Shown: positions 6,037-14,702, counted from the stretch's first letter. The stretch: 34,324 nt of DNA from Actinacidiphila oryziradicis (GCF_005047355.1 NZ_SUMC01000077.1:1-34324); one strand, 5' to 3'. Notes: generated from the sequence alone by a model not told the origin. Program-made: numbers and translations.

Positions 6037-7725
6037 ATGAGAAAACCGCCGTCCCTGCGCGAGTCCGCGCGGTCGCTGAGGCGGGGTACCACGCGCCGGC
6101 TGTCCCGGCTGGGCGCGTCCCTCCTGGTGCTGGCGCTGGCATTCGCCGGTCTTACCTTCGCCGACGGAACCGCGTCGGCGGCGACGACCGGCGTGCTGTA
6201 CACCCCCGACACCACGGCGAACCCGAACGAGGACGCCAGCTACCCGCGCGTCATCCGACTGGAACACAGCGGTGCCTCCAACGGCATGGTGCTTGCGACC
6301 TTCTCGCACTCCGGCGCGGGTACGGCGAAGGCAGGCTTCCCGATTTACCAGTCGACGAATGGCGGCCAGAGCTGGTCCGCATCGCCGATCGGCACCGTCA
6401 CCGATACCGTGCACGGCTGGGATCTCGATGGACCGACGCTCTACGAACTGCCACAGGCCGAGGGCTCCCTACCGGCAGGCACACTGCTGGCCTCCGGTAC
6501 GGCCTGGAACCGCAACGACTATACCCAGCAGGCCATCGAGGTCTTCTTCAGTACCGACCACGGCGCGACCTGGAGCTACCGCAGCTCATGTACGTCCGAG
6601 TCGGGCATGGCGAACACTCAGGGCCACGGCATCTGGGAGCCGCAGTTCACGGTGGCCTCCAACGGCAGCCTCGTCTGCTACTTCTCCGACGAGCGGCCGT
6701 CGACCAACGACTACAACCAGGTCCTGGCGCACACGGTCAGCACCGACGGCGGAGCGACCTGGGGCGGCGAGGTCTACGACGTCGCTGTGCAGGACGGTGT
6801 CCAGCGGCCGGGTATGGCCGACGTCGTCAAGCTGCCGAACGGCTCCTACGCCATGACGTACGAGGATTGCAAGAACGGATACGATCCGGACACCGCGTGC
6901 TCGGTGTACCTCAAGACCTCCCCGGACGGCCTGAGCTGGACCCCCTCCAGCCTTGGAAGCCTGGTGCAGACCGCCGACGGCAGGCACTTCCTCCACACGC
7001 CGCAACTGGCCTGGACATCCGCGGGCGGAACCAACGGCACTTTGCTGGTCTCGGGCCAGCGCCTGGTCTCCGGCAACGACGGGGCGATCACGGTGCAGGC
7101 CGAGTCCGGCAGCGTACTGCTCGCCAACACGAACCTGGGCATCGGAAGCTGGACGGAGACCACCGCACCGGTCGTGGTGAACCCGACCGGCGGCTACGAC
7201 AGCGGTGAGACGGCGTGCCCGGGCTACAGCTCGCCCATCCTGCCGTCGGCCTCGGGGAGCTCGATCCTCTACCTGGCCGGGACTCACCTGAGCAACGGCA
7301 AGTGCGAGGTGCGGTTCGGCATCGACGTGGCACCCGGCCCGACCGGCACCATCACCGGGCCCGAAACGACCGGCAAGTGCGTCGACGTGGACACCAACAC
7401 CTCCACCAGCGGCAACGCCGTCCAGTTGTGGACCTGCAACGGCGCCTCCGGCCAGCAGTGGTCGGTGGAGAGCGACGGGACTCTGCGCGCGTTCGGCAAG
7501 TGCCTGGACATCGATGGCGACGGCACGGCGAACTTCACCAAGGTGGAGCTATGGAAATGCAACGGCGTGGGCGGCCAGCAGTGGATCCCGCAGGCCAACG
7601 GTTCGCTGCTCAACCCGCAGTCGGGGCGGTGCCTGGACGATCCGCAGGCCGCCACCGCCGACGGCACCAAGCTGCAGATATACGACTGCAACGGCCTGTT
7701 CACGCAGGTGTGGAACATCGCCTGA
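6037..7725 (+). CDS. Secreted GH93/sialidase-fold glycosidase with ricin-type lectin domain
   Basis: A 562-residue exported enzyme. ATG 6037 follows AAGGAG at 6022-6027. The Sec signal has a long basic n-region and a hydrophobic core (LGASLLVLALAFAGL), with probable cleavage after TASA near residue 48. The catalytic part (about 50-435) is a six-bladed propeller with Asp-box-like turns (STNGGQSWS, STDHGATWS, STDGGATWG). YPRVIRLEHSG and HGIWEPQF resemble GH93 exo-arabinanases more than GH33 sialidases. Residues 440-562 form a beta-trefoil (CBM13) with three QxW repeats (QQW, QQW, QVW) that should bind sugar chains. Two LacI-type operators precede the gene, tying it to the downstream importer. 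Exo-1,5-arabinan cleavage is inference from family resemblance. Confidence 0.8.
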   Translation: MRKPPSLRESARSLRRGTTRRLSRLGASLLVLALAFAGLTFADGTASAATTGVLYTPDTTANPNEDASYPRVIRLEHSGASNGMVLATFSHSGAGTAKAGFPIYQSTNGGQSWSASPIGTVTDTVHGWDLDGPTLYELPQAEGSLPAGTLLASGTAWNRNDYTQQAIEVFFSTDHGATWSYRSSCTSESGMANTQGHGIWEPQFTVASNGSLVCYFSDERPSTNDYNQVLAHTVSTDGGATWGGEVYDVAVQDGVQRPGMADVVKLPNGSYAMTYEDCKNGYDPDTACSVYLKTSPDGLSWTPSSLGSLVQTADGRHFLHTPQLAWTSAGGTNGTLLVSGQRLVSGNDGAITVQAESGSVLLANTNLGIGSWTETTAPVVVNPTGGYDSGETACPGYSSPILPSASGSSILYLAGTHLSNGKCEVRFGIDVAPGPTGTITGPETTGKCVDVDTNTSTSGNAVQLWTCNGASGQQWSVESDGTLRAFGKCLDIDGDGTANFTKVELWKCNGVGGQQWIPQANGSLLNPQSGRCLDDPQAATADGTKLQIYDCNGLFTQVWNIA

Positions 7726-7740
7726 CGCGGACCTCGCAGA

Positions 7741-7764
7741 GCCGCCGTCAGCAGACCCGGCGGC
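7741..7764 (+). terminator. GC-rich hairpin after the GH93-like gene
   Basis: GCCGCCG (7741-7747) and CGGCGGC (7758-7764) can form a 7-bp stem with a 10-nt loop, 15 nt after the stop codon. There is no U-run, which is common for actinobacterial terminators. Confidence 0.4.
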
Positions 7765-7856
7765 GCTGTACGGGCGGGCCGCGCCGCCGGGACCCCGGGC
7801 TGCTTCGGCAGGAGACATCCACTCCGGAACGTAGGCAATTCGTGATCTACGGCGTA

Positions 7857-7870
7857 TTGCAACGATGAAA
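7857..7870. promoter_or_regulatory. LacI-type operator O3 overlapping the importer promoter
   Basis: TTGCAACGATGAAA matches the 14-bp consensus at 12 positions. Its first six bases are also the -35 element of the importer promoter. Confidence 0.65.
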
Positions 7871-7885
7871 TGTGACGACTAGCGT
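7857..7885 (+). promoter_or_regulatory. Promoter of the sugar importer operon
   Basis: TTGCAA (7857-7862) and TAGCGT (7880-7885) are separated by exactly 17 bp, a good vegetative-sigma spacing. Operators O3 and O4 cover the -35 element and the start region, so repressor binding would occlude polymerase directly. Confidence 0.6.
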
Positions 7886-7886
7886 T

Positions 7887-7900
7887 TTGCAACGTTGCAT
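7887..7900. promoter_or_regulatory. LacI-type operator O4 at the importer start site
   Basis: TTGCAACGTTGCAT matches the consensus at 13 of 14 positions. It begins one base after the -10 element and spans the expected transcription start. Centre-to-centre distance to O3 is 30 bp. Confidence 0.75.
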
Positions 7901-7992
7901 CGCCTTCACTGGTCGAAGTCGGACCTGTCCAGTGTCGGCTTCTCTACAAAGACGTAAGAACTGACTGTGACGAAGGGCCTGGTGGCACGAGC

Positions 7993-9384
7993 ATGTCCGA
8001 GAAATACAGAGGAGGACGGCGCCGAAGCGCCGGACCGCGTTCGCGATGGGCGACGGCCGCGGGAGCGGCGACGATGGCAGCAGTCCTGCTGAGCGCCTGC
8101 GCCGGAACCGACAGCACGTCCGCATCGCCGGGGGCCTCCGGCAGCCAGGCCGCCGGCGCCGGATGCGCCGCGGGCGCCACCGCCCTGACGTTCTGGGGCT
8201 GGTCGGCCGGCTACGACCTGGCCGTCAAGAAGTTCAACCAGACGCACCCGGACATCTGCGTCAAGCTGGAGAACGCCGGCGCGGCCAACGACGAGTACGT
8301 CAAGCTCAGCGACGCGCTGAAGGCGAACAGCGGCACTCCCGACGTGGCCCAGATCGAGTACTTCGAGGTCCCGTCCTTCGAGATCACCAACAGTCTCGTC
8401 GACCTCTCGCAGTACGGGGTGAGCTCGGTCGAGAAGGACATCGCACCGGTGGCCTGGTCGCAGGTCACCCAGGGCTCGAAGCAGTACGCGATGCCGGTCG
8501 ACCTCGGCCCGCTGGCGCTGTACTACAACTCGAAGGAGTTCAGCGCGCACAAGCTGTCGGTGCCGGCGACCTGGAGCGAGTTCGCCGCCACCGCCGACAA
8601 GCTGCACACCGCCGACCCGAAGGCCGCAATCACCAACTTCGACCCGGTGAGCGCCCAGGACGTGCTCGCGCTGATGCAGCAGTACAACGCCTTCCCGTTC
8701 TCCTACAGCGGCGGCGCGAAGCTCGGCATCAATTTCACCGGCACCGCGCAGACCGCCTTCGCCGCGTTCTGGCAGGGCCTGATCGACAAGAAGGAAGTCA
8801 CCACGGCCGCCGACTTCTCGCCTGCCCAGTGGTCCAACCTGGACAGCGGCGTGAACGCCTCCCGGCTCAGCCCCGCCTGGGGACCGGTCGGCATGCAGTC
8901 GAGCATCAAGAAGACCATCGGCGACTGGCGCACCGCCCCGATACCGCAGACCGCGACCGGCAAGAACCTGTCCGGGAACTGGGGCGGCTCGACACTGACC
9001 GTGGTCAAGGGGACCGCGCACGCCAAGGAAGCCGCGGAGTTCGTGAAGTGGTTCGGCGCCTCGGCCGATTCCTGGAAGATCCTCAGCGGCAAGGTCGCCG
9101 GAGCGTTCCCCGGCTACCTCCCCCTGCTGAAGTCCACGGACTTCCAGAGCGCCACGCTGCCGATCTCCGGCCCGTCCAAGCCGAACAAGGTCTTCGCCGC
9201 AGCGGCGCAGAACATGGAGAACCCGCAGTGGCCGCCGATCATGACCGCGGCCCTGACCCAGTGGACCTCCACCTTCGCCGGAGTGACCAAGGGCACCGAG
9301 ACCCTGCCGGAGGCGTTCAAGACCTTCCAGCAGCAGATGGTCACGTACGCCAAAGCCCAAGGCTTCACGGTCACCGAGGGCTGA
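7993..9384 (+). CDS. ABC sugar transporter, extracellular solute-binding lipoprotein
   Basis: A 463-residue family 1 solute-binding protein. A basic N-terminus and hydrophobic stretch end in the lipobox LLSAC, with the lipidated Cys at residue 36, so it is anchored on the outer face of the membrane. The mature part begins with a linker rich in Ser/Gly/Ala, then LTFWGWSAGYDLAVKKFNQ, typical of oligosaccharide-binding members. PVDLGPLALYYNSKEF is the conserved hinge segment of this family. It heads the importer operon, with the first permease 18 bp downstream. Two LacI operators and a good promoter precede it. The 5' leader is about 100 nt and the ribosome site is weak (GGTGG about 8 nt before the ATG). 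The ligand is inferred to be the oligosaccharide released by the secreted GH93-like enzyme. Confidence 0.9.
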   Translation: MSEKYRGGRRRSAGPRSRWATAAGAATMAAVLLSACAGTDSTSASPGASGSQAAGAGCAAGATALTFWGWSAGYDLAVKKFNQTHPDICVKLENAGAANDEYVKLSDALKANSGTPDVAQIEYFEVPSFEITNSLVDLSQYGVSSVEKDIAPVAWSQVTQGSKQYAMPVDLGPLALYYNSKEFSAHKLSVPATWSEFAATADKLHTADPKAAITNFDPVSAQDVLALMQQYNAFPFSYSGGAKLGINFTGTAQTAFAAFWQGLIDKKEVTTAADFSPAQWSNLDSGVNASRLSPAWGPVGMQSSIKKTIGDWRTAPIPQTATGKNLSGNWGGSTLTVVKGTAHAKEAAEFVKWFGASADSWKILSGKVAGAFPGYLPLLKSTDFQSATLPISGPSKPNKVFAAAAQNMENPQWPPIMTAALTQWTSTFAGVTKGTETLPEAFKTFQQQMVTYAKAQGFTVTEG

Positions 9385-9402
9385 GAGCGACGGGACGAGC
9401 AA

Positions 9403-10362
9403 GTGAACCAGACAACCACCTACCGCGAATCCGCGCCCGGCCGGCAGGTGAGCCGCCCGGCCTCCCCACCCCCGGGACGCCCGCGGCGCGGCAACCGGCG
9501 AGAGTGGCCCGGCGCCGTGTTCATCACCCCGCACATGCTGGCGCTGGGCCTGTTCATGCTGGTGCCGACGGTGTACGCCGTCTACGACAGCCTGCAGACC
9601 ACCCAGCTCATCGGCGGCACGCACTACTCCGGGCTCGCCAACTACACCACCGTCCTGCACTCCCCGGAATTCTGGGACGGCGTGCGGCGGGTACTGGTCT
9701 TCACCGCCATCCAAGTGCCGCTGACCATCGCCATCGCGTTCTTCTTCGCGGCGGTCTTCGACGCCGGCATCGTCAAGTACAGCCGCTTCTTCCGCACCGT
9801 GTTCTTCATGCCGTTCGCGGTGCCGGGGGTCGTGGCGGCGGTGATGTGGTCGTTCCTGCTACTGCCGGGCTTCGGCCCCTACGCCAAGTTCATGGAGGAC
9901 ATCGGACTGGGGCACGTCGACTTCTTCTCCTCCCGGCTGATCCTGCCGACGATCATCGTCATCGTGATCTGGGAGTGGACCGGTTACAACGTGACCATCC
10001 TCTACACCTCGCTGAAGTCGATCCCCCAGCACGTCACCGAGGCGGCCGTCATGGACGGCGCCCGGCTGAGCACCATCATCCTGCGGCTGAAGCTGCCCAT
10101 GGTTCGTCCGACCATCACCATGCTGGTGTTCCTCAACACCGTCGGCGCGCTCCAGCTGTTCACCGAGCCGTCCATCCTCGCGGCGTTCCAGCCACAGGCG
10201 GTGTCCTACGGCTTCACGCCCAGCCTCTACGTCTACAACACCTCGGTCGGCAGCGGCGACTACAACCTCGGGGCAGCCGCGGCAGTCGTTCTGGCGCTGA
10301 TCATCGGCGCCATCTCGCTCGCCGCCTTCGCGGTGCGCCGTCGCAGCGGGGAGTTCCGATGA
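9403..10362 (+). CDS. ABC sugar transporter permease (MalF type)
   Basis: A 319-residue inner-membrane permease starting at GTG 9403, preceded by GGGACGAG. There are six predicted spans; the first is MLALGLFMLVPTVYAVYDSL near residue 50. The cytoplasmic EAA loop, which docks the ATPase, is visible as EAAVMDGARLSTIILRLKLP around residues 213-232. Length and topology fit the LacF/MalF subfamily of carbohydrate uptake transporters. The stop codon overlaps the start of the second permease (ATGA). The operon has no ATPase gene; Streptomyces sugar importers of this kind usually share the multi-purpose ATPase MsiK, encoded elsewhere. Confidence 0.9.
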   Translation: MNQTTTYRESAPGRQVSRPASPPPGRPRRGNRREWPGAVFITPHMLALGLFMLVPTVYAVYDSLQTTQLIGGTHYSGLANYTTVLHSPEFWDGVRRVLVFTAIQVPLTIAIAFFFAAVFDAGIVKYSRFFRTVFFMPFAVPGVVAAVMWSFLLLPGFGPYAKFMEDIGLGHVDFFSSRLILPTIIVIVIWEWTGYNVTILYTSLKSIPQHVTEAAVMDGARLSTIILRLKLPMVRPTITMLVFLNTVGALQLFTEPSILAAFQPQAVSYGFTPSLYVYNTSVGSGDYNLGAAAAVVLALIIGAISLAAFAVRRRSGEFR

Positions 10363-11291
10363 GGTCTCCGATGAGGTCCCGGCAGGAGAGAACTGCCGCG
10401 CGCGGCCCCGCCGACACCGTACCGATCCAGCTCTACGGGCTGCGGCGCGGCACCGTCACCGTACTGACCCTGATCAGCGGCGCGTTCGCCGCCTTCATCC
10501 TGGCGCCGGTCCTCTGGCTGGTGATCAACGCGACCAAGACGCAGGCGAACGTCTACGGGACTCCCGGGTTCTGGTTCGCCCGACCGTTCCACCTGTTCCA
10601 AAACCTCTCGGCCCTCGGCAGGAACGTCAGCGGAGCCGGGATCTACCTCCAGTGGCTGGGCAACACCCTGCTGTACGCCGGATCCGCCGCGGTCGGCGCG
10701 ACGGTCTTGTCGGCCATGGCCGGCTACGGCTTCGCGCGATTCCGGTTCCGCGGCGCCAACGGCCTGTTCTATCTGGTCATGTCGACGCTACTGGTGCCCA
10801 TCACCTCGGTGGCACTGCCGCTGTTCCTGGTGTATGCCAAGGTGGGGCTGGTCAACTCGGTATGGGGCATGATCCTGCCCAGCATGGTCTCCCCGGTCGG
10901 CATCTACCTCATGCGGACCTACATCGACGCCTCCGTGCCGCGCGACCTCATCGACGCCGCCCGGATGGACGGAGCGAGCGAGACCCGGATCTTCCTGCGG
11001 ATCGTGCTGCCGCTGACCGTGCCGGGACTGGTGACCGTGCTTCTGCTGACCGTGGTCGCGGTCTGGAACAACTACTTCCTGCCGCTGATCATCTTCAGCC
11101 GCAACGGGCTCTACCCGCTGACCGTCGGTCTGTCGTCGCTGTCGCACGCCGCGGAGACCGGGTCGAAGGCCGAGCTGGTCCCCGTCCTCATCGCGGGCGG
11201 GCTGGTGACGATCCTGCCGCTGATCCTCCTGTTCCTGTTCCTGGAGAAGTACTTCCGCGGCGGCGCACTCCAGGGCAGCACGACCGGCTGA
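10359..11291 (+). CDS. ABC sugar transporter permease (MalG type)
   Basis: A 310-residue inner-membrane protein starting at ATG 10359, overlapping the preceding gene by 4 nt. It carries six hydrophobic spans, the first FAAFILAPVLWLVINATK. The EAA-type loop reads DAARMDGASETRIFLRIVLP near residues 205-224, and the C-terminus ends LFLFLEKYFRGGALQGS, typical of MalG-like partners. It pairs with the upstream permease to form the channel. The GH2 gene follows after 43 bp and is probably cotranscribed, because no hairpin or operator separates them. Confidence 0.9.
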   Translation: MRSPMRSRQERTAARGPADTVPIQLYGLRRGTVTVLTLISGAFAAFILAPVLWLVINATKTQANVYGTPGFWFARPFHLFQNLSALGRNVSGAGIYLQWLGNTLLYAGSAAVGATVLSAMAGYGFARFRFRGANGLFYLVMSTLLVPITSVALPLFLVYAKVGLVNSVWGMILPSMVSPVGIYLMRTYIDASVPRDLIDAARMDGASETRIFLRIVLPLTVPGLVTVLLLTVVAVWNNYFLPLIIFSRNGLYPLTVGLSSLSHAAETGSKAELVPVLIAGGLVTILPLILLFLFLEKYFRGGALQGSTTG

Positions 11292-11334
11292 GCTCACGCG
11301 CCGTCCTTCCGCACCACGCAATTTTGGAGAAAGA

Positions 11335-13404
11335 GTGTCAACGGTCCGTCCAGAATATCCCCGTCCCCACTTCGACCGCTCGCACGCCTGGCTGAGCCTC
11401 AACGGCGCGTGGGACTTCGCCGGCGACCCGGCCGGGTCGGCGGCGTACCAGCAGGTGTCGCGGGACGACCACGACTGGCCGCACGCGATCACCGTGCCCT
11501 TCGCCTGGGAGACCGAGGCCTCGGGCGTCGGCGCCCACTGGCTGGAGTACGGCTGGTACCGGCGTACGGTCACGGTGCCGGACGGCTGGCGCGGACAGCG
11601 TGTCGTCCTGCACTTCGGCGCCGTCCACCATCTGGCGAGCGTATGGATCGACGGCGCCCCGGTCGGTGAACACGAGGGAGGGTACACACCCTTCGAGTTC
11701 GACATCACCGAAGCGCTCGCGGGCCGCACCACCGCCACCGTGCTCGTACGAGTGTGGGCCCCGGCGGACAAGCGCGAGATCGTCCACGGCAAGCAGCGCA
11801 GCATCCCGCGCGACGACTACGACGACTGCGCGTTCACGCCCACCAGCGGCATCTGGCAGCCGGTGTGGCTGGAGGCGCGTCCCGCGACGTACGTATCGGC
11901 GGTCGCTCTCGCCCCGGCCGACGCTCTCGACGCGATCACGGCGGACGTCTCCGTCGCCGGGCCGTCCGCGCGCGGCGCGCGGCTCACCGTCCAGGTGGCC
12001 GGCGGGACTCCGGCGACCGTCGAGATCGGCGACCCCGCGCAGCCGGTCCGGGTCAACCTGCCGATCCGGGAGCCTCGCCTGTGGAGCCCGGACGATCCTT
12101 ACCTCTATGGCGTGAGCGTGACGCTCGACTCGGCGGACGGCACCGACCGCGTCGGCTCGGCGACCGGCCTGCGGCGTATCGAGGTCAGCGGGGAACACCT
12201 GCTGCTCAACGGCGAGCGACTGTACGTCCGCGGGGTGCTCGACCAGGGCTACTGGCCCCGCACGGGCCTGACCGCCCCGGACGACCAGGCGTTCGCCACC
12301 GACCTCGCCTTGGCCAGGAAGGCCGGGTTCAACCTCGTCCGCAAGCATCTGAAGCTGGAGGACCCGCGGTTCCTGCACCACGCCGACCGCCTGGGCATCC
12401 TGGTGTGGGCCGAACCCGCCAGCACCGGCGTCTACACCCCCGAGGCGGCAGCGCGCTTCGACGCCCAGATCGAGCCCATGGTCCGCCGCGACGGCAACCA
12501 CCCCAGCATCGTCATCTGGGGCCTGTACAACGAGGAATGGGGTCTGGACTGGAACGTGCCCGGCGACCCCGCCAAGCAGGCCGCCGTCCGCCGCGCCTAC
12601 GACCTGCTCAAGAACCTCGACCCGGCCCGGCCGGTGGTGGACAACTCCGGCTGGGCGCACGTGGTCACCGACATCGTGGACTGGCACATCTACGACGAGA
12701 CACCGGCCGGCTGGGCGGCCAAGGTCCGCGCGCTGCTGACCGACCGCAGCCACAGCTTCCCGGTCGGCCTCGGCGCTGTGGGGACCGTGGACAAGCTGGT
12801 GATGGCCGACGGCGGGCCGGCACCTGAGGTCCCCAACCTCAACAGCGAGTTCGGCGGCGGGAAGACCAGCGTCGAGCGTGGCTGGAACCAGCGCTGGCAG
12901 ACACTTGAGCTGCGCCGCCACGATGTCCTCTCGGGCTATGTGTGGACCGAACTGTACGACGTGGAACACGAGATGGCGGGCATATACGCCTTCGAGCGTT
13001 CCCGAAAGGACAGCGGGGCCAATGACCCGGCCGGCGTCAACGCGGACACGGTCCTGGTCGTCGACATCGAGCCGCTCGCTCCCGGACGTGACCTGGTGGT
13101 CACGGGCGACCGGAAGGTCAGCCTCGAAGCGCGCATCTCCCATCACGGCCGCTCGTCGGTCGAGGCCGCCGTGGTGCCCCTGTGGGGCCCGGCTCTCGGT
13201 GAGTGCGACGACCTCGCAGCGGGACGCGCGGCAGGCGCCGCCGCGGCGAAGGACACGATCAACGTGCAGCCCTTCCGGCTGAGTGAGCCGATCCGGATCA
13301 CGGAGCACTTCCCCGACGGCGCGGCGGCTGCCCGACTGCACCTCCTGGTCGTCTCCGACGGCGAGGTGATCGGGCAGACCTGCGTCGATGTGAGCCTCGT
13401 CTGA
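11335..13404 (+). CDS. Glycoside hydrolase family 2 enzyme, cytoplasmic
   Basis: A 689-residue GH2 protein with the family's usual order: an N-terminal jelly-roll sugar-binding domain (about 10-180, with GWYRRTVTVPDGW), an immunoglobulin-like domain, and a TIM barrel from about 285. The acid/base Glu lies in IWGLYNEEW (N399-E400) and the likely nucleophile in NSEFGG (E505). There is no signal peptide, so it should act on imported oligosaccharides. GTG 11335 follows TGGAGAAAG. Known GH2 activities include beta-galactosidase, beta-glucuronidase, beta-mannosidase and alpha-L-arabinofuranosidase; the sequence alone does not decide. Its place beside a GH93-like enzyme makes arabinofuranosidase attractive but unproven. 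Confidence 0.85.
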   Translation: MSTVRPEYPRPHFDRSHAWLSLNGAWDFAGDPAGSAAYQQVSRDDHDWPHAITVPFAWETEASGVGAHWLEYGWYRRTVTVPDGWRGQRVVLHFGAVHHLASVWIDGAPVGEHEGGYTPFEFDITEALAGRTTATVLVRVWAPADKREIVHGKQRSIPRDDYDDCAFTPTSGIWQPVWLEARPATYVSAVALAPADALDAITADVSVAGPSARGARLTVQVAGGTPATVEIGDPAQPVRVNLPIREPRLWSPDDPYLYGVSVTLDSADGTDRVGSATGLRRIEVSGEHLLLNGERLYVRGVLDQGYWPRTGLTAPDDQAFATDLALARKAGFNLVRKHLKLEDPRFLHHADRLGILVWAEPASTGVYTPEAAARFDAQIEPMVRRDGNHPSIVIWGLYNEEWGLDWNVPGDPAKQAAVRRAYDLLKNLDPARPVVDNSGWAHVVTDIVDWHIYDETPAGWAAKVRALLTDRSHSFPVGLGAVGTVDKLVMADGGPAPEVPNLNSEFGGGKTSVERGWNQRWQTLELRRHDVLSGYVWTELYDVEHEMAGIYAFERSRKDSGANDPAGVNADTVLVVDIEPLAPGRDLVVTGDRKVSLEARISHHGRSSVEAAVVPLWGPALGECDDLAAGRAAGAAAAKDTINVQPFRLSEPIRITEHFPDGAAAARLHLLVVSDGEVIGQTCVDVSLV

Positions 13405-13426
13405 CGGCAGCAGGGCGGTGGCCGGC

Positions 13427-13459
13427 CCGGCTGCGGTTCGCCTGTCGAACCGCAGCCGG
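13427..13459 (+). terminator. Strong hairpin terminator after the GH2 gene
   Basis: CCGGCTGCGGTTCG (13427-13440) and its exact complement CGAACCGCAGCCGG (13446-13459) form a 14-bp stem with a 5-nt loop, 23 nt after the GH2 stop. It separates the importer operon from the repressor gene. Confidence 0.8.
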
Positions 13460-13481
13460 CGCCCCGGGACAAGATCAACGA

Positions 13482-13511
13482 TTGCTCCACTCTGCATCGT
13501 TGCAATAGAAT
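13482..13511 (+). promoter_or_regulatory. Promoter of the LacI-family repressor
   Basis: TAGAAT (13506-13511) is a good -10 element. TTGCTC (13482-13487) is a weak -35 element at 18-bp spacing. The operator O5 fills the spacer. Confidence 0.5.
13492..13505. promoter_or_regulatory. LacI-type operator O5 in the repressor's own promoter
   Basis: CTGCATCGTTGCAA matches the consensus at 12 of 14 positions. It lies between the -35 and -10 elements of the repressor gene, which implies autoregulation. Confidence 0.65.
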
Positions 13512-13560
13512 CCGTCCGCAACCACGGGCTCACCGGTTGCACTACTCCGGAAGGAGCGCG

Positions 13561-14577
13561 ATGGCCCCCACCCGGCTCCGTGACGTCGCCGAACGCGCGG
13601 GCGTCTCGATTCGCACGGTGTCCAACGTCGTCAACGGCTATGCGCAGGTCTCGGACGAGACCCGGCAACGGGTCGAACAGGCGGTGGCCGAGCTCGGTTA
13701 TCACCCCAATCTCCTGGCCCGCAACCTCAAGCGCGGCCGTACCGGGCTGATCGCACTGGTCGTCCCCGAGCTGGACGTGCCCTACTTCTCCGAACTCGCC
13801 CGCGCCGTCGTCGCCAAGGCCCGACTGCACGGCTACACCGTCGTCATCGACCAGACCGACGGCGAACCGGACCGTGAGCGCGAGCTGATCATGCGGGGTG
13901 CGAGCGCCGCGCTGTTCGACGGCGTCATCCTCAGCCCGCTCGCCCTGTCCCAGGCCGACCTGGCCCGCCGCGACGCCGCAGGTCCCCTGGTTCTGCTCGG
14001 CGAGCGCATCGCGGCAAGCCCGTACGACCATGTCGCCATCGACAACGTCGCCGCAGCCTCCGCCGCCACCGAGCACCTGCTGGCACTGGGACGCACCCGG
14101 ATCGCCGCCGTCGGCGACCAGCCGTACGACACAGGGGAGACCGCCCAGCTCCGTACCCGCGGCTACCGCGAGGCGCACGCCGCCCGGGGCCTGCGGGTCG
14201 ACGACTCGCTGATCGTCTCCACGCACAAGTTCCACCGGTCCGACGGAGCGGCTGCCATGGCCGATCTGCTCGATCATCCCGGCGGACCGCCCGACGCGGT
14301 CTTCTGCTACAACGATCTGCTGGCCCTCGGCGCGATCCGCACCCTGCTCACCCGCGGCGTGCGGATCCCGGACGACGTGGCCGTCGTCGGTTTCGACGAC
14401 ATCGAAGCCGGCCGCTACAACACGCCCACCCTCACCACCATCTCGCCGGACAAGACGATGATCGCCCAGCTGGCCGTCGACCGGCTGGTCAGCCGGCTCG
14501 ACGGGCGATCCCCCGGCGAGCCGGGAGAACTGTGGGCGCCCTACAGCCTCGAGATACGCGAAAGCACGGGCGGCTGA
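13561..14577 (+). CDS. LacI-family transcriptional repressor of the sugar regulon
   Basis: A 338-residue regulator. The N-terminal helix-turn-helix is canonical: TRLRDVAERAGVSIRTVSNVV, followed by the hinge helix (YHPNLLARNLKRGRTG). Residues from about 62 form a periplasmic-binding-protein-like ligand domain (LIALVVPELDVPYFSELARA, and DDVAVVGFDDIEAGRYNTP near the end). ATG 13561 follows GGAAGGAG. Five sites resembling TTGCAACGTTGCAA lie upstream of the secreted enzyme, the importer and this gene and nowhere else that I could find, so it very probably represses all three and itself. The inducer is presumably the imported sugar. The gene is convergent with the GH43-like gene and shares a terminator with it. 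Confidence 0.9.
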   Translation: MAPTRLRDVAERAGVSIRTVSNVVNGYAQVSDETRQRVEQAVAELGYHPNLLARNLKRGRTGLIALVVPELDVPYFSELARAVVAKARLHGYTVVIDQTDGEPDRERELIMRGASAALFDGVILSPLALSQADLARRDAAGPLVLLGERIAASPYDHVAIDNVAAASAATEHLLALGRTRIAAVGDQPYDTGETAQLRTRGYREAHAARGLRVDDSLIVSTHKFHRSDGAAAMADLLDHPGGPPDAVFCYNDLLALGAIRTLLTRGVRIPDDVAVVGFDDIEAGRYNTPTLTTISPDKTMIAQLAVDRLVSRLDGRSPGEPGELWAPYSLEIRESTGG

Positions 14578-14702
14578 TACACGGTCGTTGCCTCCGCCGC
14601 GATCGCGTCGTCCGGTGGCGTCCACACCACAGGGATCACCTCAGCCGGCTGCGGCCGCGCCTCCTCCAGGCCCAGGACCCACTCGGCGTCATCCTCGGCC
14701 CT

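Noticed and set aside
7906..9714. 602-codon minus-strand frame opposite the sugar-binding lipoprotein
   Set aside because: Antisense to a recognisable lipoprotein gene; composition is that of a shadow frame and there is no ribosome site.
8046..10358. Plus-strand frame open from 8046 through the first permease into the second
   Set aside because: Only the part from 10359 encodes a membrane protein. The upstream part is Arg/Gly-rich shadow of the binding-protein and first permease genes.
13473..13486. Sixth LacI operator next to O5
   Set aside because: CAACGATTG is only a loose half-site with shifted centre; it matches the consensus at about half the positions.
11338..14625. Very long open frame on the minus strand across the GH2 and LacI-type genes
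   Set aside because: It is antisense to two clear protein families and is rich in Asp/Gly/Arg/Val as expected from the complement of high-GC codons. It has no domain of its own.
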